Source of the DNA: an uncultured Oscillospiraceae bacterium
GTDB lineage: Bacteria; Bacillota; Clostridia; Oscillospirales; Ruminococcaceae
Direction of reading: 5' to 3'
NCBI GenBank assembly: GCA_958448395.1
Contig: CAUDDP010000096.1
Span: forward strand, 1-6,518
Length of the DNA stretch: 6,518 nucleotides
The notes under the pieces were generated by a model. That model had not been told where the DNA came from. It was given only the letters and a program-made list of their open reading frames with translations, and made no database searches. Below are positions 3,579 to 6,518 of the stretch, in pieces. Within the stretch, counting starts at the first letter, position 1; each line of letters begins with the position of its first letter. The translations under genes and the position numbers were made by a program.

Positions 3579-5333
3579 TTATGTAGAAAAGTACGGACTG
3601 ACATAAATCATTCGCTTTTTGTGTGCATCCGCTTCGACCTGTACAAAATTTTTTTCTGACAATTCTGACAAAAAATCATCGAATGCTCCCTTTTGTCGAA
3701 ACTCTTTTGTATTTCTCAAGCTTGCATATAGCATCCGTTCCGGCACAAATGCGATATTCTTTTGAATGGTCTTTTCTTTGATTTTTTTCAGCACTCTTTT
3801 TTCCAGCATGTTTTCTCTGGATTCCTCTTGCTGCATATCCTTTTGCTTTTCCGAAAAGAAAAATGTATGTACTTGAATTGCCTTTTCGGCAGTTTCTTTT
3901 GAAATCGGCTCGTTTGCATCCTTTGTCCAAAGCATATGCAAAATACCAGCAATCCGGATGGCAACACCTGTCGATTTGGAAGCGTAATCCGTGGCTTCTT
4001 CCATTGGATTTCCTGCCTGCATACTGTTTTCCACGATTTGCAGATAGTCCAGCATCCTTTCTCTCGCATCTGCTGCCCATGTGAGAACCGGAATTTCTGT
4101 ATCTGATTTTTGTTCCGTATCCAGAAATTGCAGCATCGTTTCTTTGTAGCTCTGGTAGGCGGTTTCATCCAACTTGACACTGCTCCGCACATCCCGCAGT
4201 CCTGCCATTTTCTTTGGTGTACAGGTGACAAGCCGCCCGACCATGCCACGTCCTTTCAAGGTAGCATTGTCCAATGTTTCTGCAAACAAGGACGGCTGTA
4301 CCATCAGACAAATGGACAACAGCGGACGCTGCATGCCAATGGTACGCCCTCGCCGCAGCAGATAAAAGGGAGCACCGTCATAGGCTTTTAAGGGAAGCTG
4401 TAAATTCCCAGCCTGTCCCCTCGTATACAGTCCAGCAAGAATTTTAAAAAAATCCGCCTCATCACTGAATACACCGGCAGTCTCTCCGGTGAGCTGCATC
4501 AAGTCCGCAAGGGCTTCTACCGTGGCATCGGTTGTGATGATTTCGGGAGAAATCGGCGGTTGCAGGGCTTCTAAATCGGCAGTTGCAGCGGTCAACTCGT
4601 CTCCGATGGCTGCCCGTTCCTCCGGCTTGATTTGCTTGTTGGAAAGTTTCTTTTTCAAACTGTCTCGTTGTCCCTCTAATATGGTTTTTTGAGCATCATA
4701 TTCTGCAAGAGCAAGATTGTAACTTTCTCTTTTTTCCGTCTGCCATTCTCTTACTGGATGATTGACCGCAGAGAATACCGCAGATTTCCGCTCCCCAGGT
4801 TCTGCCACAATGACAAGATACAGGCACAAATGCTCTTTGTGTCCGTTTCCAGACGGATAGGAAACCATATATTTTCCTTGTAAGCAAAGTGCAAATGCTG
4901 CCAATGCCGCCGGAAATACCATTGCTGTATCCACTTGCACATGCTTTGCGACAGAATGCAAATAGGCTTCTATCTCAGGTGGAAACGCTCCGGACAGAAA
5001 CGCAACAGAAAGCGATTCTTCGTTTTCTTCTTCTTCCACAATCGGCAACCAACCGCCCTGTTCTTTCACCTGATAGAGCCGTTCCGTGGTACTTTGCAGC
5101 GTGGCTCGCGTTTCCGGTAATAAGGTAAAATCCACAGAGTAGGCACAAACGCTCTCTAAAAAGGCAGCGGCTTTTACTGCGTCCTTGCTCAGCAAAGCAG
5201 CATTGCACATATTTTTGATTTCTGCATTCCATCTGGCATCAGAAAATACAGCCGTCTGGAAATAGCCTGCCCAGCTTTCCTTTGCAATCAAGTCCCGATA
5301 CACATCAAACAGACTGGTTTCGATTTCTGACAA
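3579..5333 (-). CDS. DUF3987-family replication-type ATPase
   Basis: This 584-aa protein matches the DUF3987 (YfjI-like) family of P-loop proteins found on plasmids, prophages and integrative elements, where they act as helicase/primase-like replication proteins. After a helical N-terminal region (1-110) the family core begins (FPPEIEAYLHSVAKHVQV, 117-134). The Walker A is EPGERKSAV (178-186), a family variant of PPGxGKS, and the Walker B is AGVFSDEAD (286-294). A charged coiled-coil stretch (about 196-260) separates them. LKAYDGAPFYLLRRGR, LSICLMVQPSLF and GRGMVGRLV follow, then a probable C-terminal winged helix (515-584). The start is a TTG at 5333 with AGGAGG 8 nt upstream. It lies 15 bp after the excisionase-like gene and ends directly at the repeat array. 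I infer it is the element's own replication protein; no separate primase or initiator gene is visible. Confidence 0.85.
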   Translation of the reverse strand: MSEIETSLFDVYRDLIAKESWAGYFQTAVFSDARWNAEIKNMCNAALLSKDAVKAAAFLESVCAYSVDFTLLPETRATLQSTTERLYQVKEQGGWLPIVEEEENEESLSVAFLSGAFPPEIEAYLHSVAKHVQVDTAMVFPAALAAFALCLQGKYMVSYPSGNGHKEHLCLYLVIVAEPGERKSAVFSAVNHPVREWQTEKRESYNLALAEYDAQKTILEGQRDSLKKKLSNKQIKPEERAAIGDELTAATADLEALQPPISPEIITTDATVEALADLMQLTGETAGVFSDEADFFKILAGLYTRGQAGNLQLPLKAYDGAPFYLLRRGRTIGMQRPLLSICLMVQPSLFAETLDNATLKGRGMVGRLVTCTPKKMAGLRDVRSSVKLDETAYQSYKETMLQFLDTEQKSDTEIPVLTWAADARERMLDYLQIVENSMQAGNPMEEATDYASKSTGVAIRIAGILHMLWTKDANEPISKETAEKAIQVHTFFFSEKQKDMQQEESRENMLEKRVLKKIKEKTIQKNIAFVPERMLYASLRNTKEFRQKGAFDDFLSELSEKNFVQVEADAHKKRMIYVSPYFST

Positions 5334-5348
5334 TCACTTTCCCTCCTA

Positions 5349-5612
5349 TCAAAGCTTAACTGGAATCGGACAGATACCACTGGTAGGCTTGTCCGCTGGT
5401 TGTGTCTGCTCGGTCAATTCACAGTTGAGATAAGCGGCAAACCGTTCACAGTTGACAAGGTATTTTGTCCCTGCCATGACGGAGAACAAATGCCCCTGTT
5501 CGCCCTTGACCGCACATCTAACAAAGTGTTCCGACAGATGAAACAGTTCTGCCGTTGCCTTGATGGTTTCCATGTGGGGGATTTTATATGTAATGTCAAT
5601 CTGATTTTTCAT
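5349..5612 (-). CDS. Excisionase-like winged-helix DNA-binding protein
   Basis: This 87-aa protein has a winged helix-turn-helix: METIKATAELFHLSEHFVRCAV (residues 14-35) forms helix, turn and recognition helix, and GHLFSVMAGTKYLVNCERFAAYL (40-62) the wing and following helix. This is the layout of Tn916-type excisionases and related MerR-like small DNA-binding proteins, which bend DNA at element ends and steer the integrase toward excision. The C-terminal 20 residues are Thr/Pro-rich and probably disordered. The ATG at 5612 follows a perfect AAGGAGGT (complement of 5622-5629); the longer frame to 5792 overlaps the promoter and is rejected. It is the first gene of the operon with the DUF3987 gene, with an untranslated leader of about 145 nt from the promoter at 5764-5792. 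The integrase lies on the opposite strand, 457 bp away, rather than directly downstream as in Tn916. Confidence 0.75.
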   Translation of the reverse strand: MKNQIDITYKIPHMETIKATAELFHLSEHFVRCAVKGEQGHLFSVMAGTKYLVNCERFAAYLNCELTEQTQPADKPTSGICPIPVKL

Positions 5613-5634
5613 AAAATTTTCTACCTCCTTTGTG

Positions 5635-5663
5635 TTGAGAACCTGTCCCAATTGTAATATAAT
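5635..5663 (+). promoter_or_regulatory. Promoter-like sequence antisense to the excisionase leader
   Basis: TTGAGA (5635-5640), 17-bp spacer, TATAAT (5658-5663) read on the plus strand. It lies inside the untranslated leader of the opposing operon, so a transcript from it would be antisense to that leader and run toward the integrase. No start codon with a ribosome site follows closely. Confidence 0.4.
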
Positions 5664-5763
5664 GAGAGTAGGCTTAAAATAATCCTGTTTGTTCGATTGG
5701 ACTATAAAAAGCCGTCTTTCTGTTGCCTCTTCTCGTAGGGGGCATGAATGGAAGCATAATTTT

Positions 5764-5792
5764 ATTATACAGCAATTTTCTGCATTTGTCAA
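5764..5792 (-). promoter_or_regulatory. Consensus promoter of the excisionase/DUF3987 operon
   Basis: On the minus strand: TTGACA (5787-5792), exactly 17 bp, TATAAT (5764-5769). Both hexamers are perfect sigma-A consensus. The -35 box is part of the first direct repeat at 5785-5805, which suggests control by a protein bound there. Confidence 0.85.
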
Positions 5793-5846
5793 CCCAAAAT
5801 GAAAAGTCTCTATTAAATATCTTAATTTGTCGACTCAAAACGAAAA
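5785..5846. repeat. Two 21-bp direct repeats over the -35 region
   Basis: 5785-5805 and 5826-5846 are identical at 18 of 21 positions (TTTGTC, then two variable positions, CAAAA, one variable, GAAAA) with a 41-bp period, about four helical turns. The first covers the -35 box of the excisionase/DUF3987 promoter. They could be operator sites or integrase/excisionase arm-type sites. Confidence 0.6.
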
Positions 5847-6007
5847 AATCAGAAAACGGCTCCGTGCAGGACGGGAACAGCGAGCATGTTCAGCAACTTA
5901 CACAAATTCGTGGTGCAGGCTTTACTGGAAAACCTATTTTGGGTGGCAATCAAAGCAGAAGCACTTGGATTTTGTTGTGCAAAATGACAAAAGGTACTCA
6001 TTTATAG

Positions 6008-6036
6008 TTGACAATATATAAAATAAGTGGTATCAT
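6008..6036 (+). promoter_or_regulatory. Promoter of the integrase gene
   Basis: TTGACA (6008-6013), 17-bp spacer, TATCAT (6031-6036) in AT-rich sequence, 34 bp before the integrase start codon. Confidence 0.75.
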
Positions 6037-6069
6037 AAAGTTAGACTATTATAAAAAGGAATGATAATC

Positions 6070-6518
6070 ATGCCGAGCATCACGAAACGAACGAATAAAG
6101 CTGGTGAGGTGATTTCCTACCGGATACGGGTATCTCGTGGCTACGATGCACAGGGAAAGAAGCTGAAACCGTATGAAATGACATGGAAACCGGCTCCCAA
6201 TATGCGTGAAAAAGCAGCGGAAAAAGAAGTCCAACGGCAGGCTCTTTTATTTGAGGAACAGTGTAAAACAGGGCTTATTTCTACACAGAAAAATATAACG
6301 ATTGAAATGTTTATTCCTCGGTATCTGGAAATTGCAAAGGAATCCCTTTCCCCTACCACCTACGAATTTTATACAAGTATTATCAATCGGTTTATACTGC
6401 CAATGCTTGGGCACCATAAAATTTCAGAGATAAAGCCAGTACATGTGCAGGCGTTTATTTCACAACTGATACTAATCTCTAATCACCCTAATGAAGCGAT
6501 CCAATCCCTCCGAGTGAT
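6070..6518 (+). pseudogene. int: Tn916-type tyrosine integrase, N-terminal part only, probably interrupted
   Basis: From the ATG at 6070 (AAAAAGGA 9 nt upstream; an in-frame ATG at 6061 abuts that site) 149 codons are open to the window edge. Residues 1-70 (PSITKRTNKAGEVISYRIRV and on) resemble the arm-binding domain of Tn916-family integrases. Residues 76-133 (ITIEMFIPRYLEIAKESLSP, TTYEFYTSIINRFILPMLG, KISEIKPVHVQAFISQL) are the SAM-like core-binding domain. After Leu133 the sequence (ILISNHPNEAIQSLRV) no longer fits the family, and it is exactly where the inverted match to 37-50 begins. The catalytic domain with the Arg-His-Arg-Tyr residues is absent from the window. I infer an insertion at about 6468/6469. 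If the frame were intact beyond the edge, it would be an ordinary integrase with an odd linker. Confidence 0.75.
6469..6518. mobile_element. Probable end of an insertion sequence running off the right edge
   Basis: 6469-6482 (ATACTAATCTCTAA) is the reverse complement of 37-50, and the following bases stay similar to the reverse complement of the left edge. It begins in the middle of the integrase core-binding domain. Both window edges carry only about 50 bp of this sequence, as expected if an assembly broke inside a multi-copy insertion sequence. Confidence 0.45.

Larger units (their letters stand above)
5613..6069. other. 457-bp intergenic control region between excisionase and integrase genes
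   Basis: The region holds diverging promoters for the excisionase-like operon and the integrase, a plus-strand promoter-like pair and two direct repeats. Frames on the plus strand (for example 5744-6007 and a 33-codon frame at 5886-5987) lack ribosome sites and resemble nothing I recognise. The stretch 5850-6000 may be decayed coding sequence, as it is less AT-rich than its surroundings. Confidence 0.6.

Noticed and set aside
5613..5792. N-terminal extension of the excisionase-like protein to 5792
   Set aside because: It would start inside the consensus promoter; the ATG at 5612 has a perfect AAGGAGGT.
5744..6007. 87-codon plus-strand frame between excisionase and integrase genes
   Set aside because: It overlaps the opposing promoter, has a poorly spaced ribosome site and shows no recognisable motif; at best it is decayed sequence.
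37..6482. Reading the matching edges as attL/attR of the integrative element
   Set aside because: Attachment sites flank an element as direct repeats, whereas these are inverted, and one lies inside the integrase coding sequence.

Overview
The window looks like part of an integrative or plasmid-like accessory element of a low-to-mid-GC Bacillota, most plausibly a gut-type member of Clostridia. The grounds are strong AGGAGG-type ribosome sites, consensus TTGACA/TATAAT promoters, TTG starts, a Tn916-type tyrosine integrase with an excisionase-like small protein, and RelE, zeta and DUF4160/DUF2442 accessory genes. No rRNA, tRNA, CRISPR array, relaxase or antibiotic-resistance gene is visible.

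Layout, left to right. Bases 1-50 appear to be the end of another repeated element. From 51 to 1723 a minus-strand operon (cassette A) runs from a promoter at 1695-1723 through an Arc-like ribbon-helix-helix (RHH) protein, a zeta-type P-loop kinase, a small antitoxin, a RelE/ParE toxin and a second antitoxin-like protein, to a terminator at 51-83. From 1774 to 2748 a second minus-strand operon (cassette B) has a paralogous promoter, a paralogous RHH gene, DUF4160, DUF2442 and a similar terminator. The two cassettes share head and tail but carry different cargo. Between 2749 and 2960 is a divergent regulatory region with a plus-strand promoter, a 12-codon leader-like ORF and a hairpin, but no gene for that promoter to serve. 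Next come a 107-aa unknown protein (2988-3311), a gene-free 235-bp array of short repeats with exact mirror spacing (3344-3578), and a 584-aa DUF3987-type replication ATPase. Upstream of it are an excisionase-like protein and a consensus promoter at 5764-5792. After a 457-bp intergenic region, a Tn916-type integrase starts at 6070 on the plus strand.

How it fits together: the integrase and excisionase-like protein would move the element, the DUF3987 protein plus the repeat array look like a replication or copy-control module, and the two RHH-led cassettes look like stabilisation (toxin-antitoxin) modules. The integrase appears broken after residue 133. From there the sequence matches, in inverted orientation, the first 50 bases of the window. 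I read this as two copies of an insertion sequence bounding the segment, so the element is probably immobilised or has become part of a larger IS-flanked block.

The most striking unexplained structure is the array centred on 3461: ten copies of a 9-bp repeat plus two variants, placed as exact mirror images on the two strands. Second is the modular architecture of the two cassettes, including a repeated gene-end junction encoding AEPMQEE-like tails.
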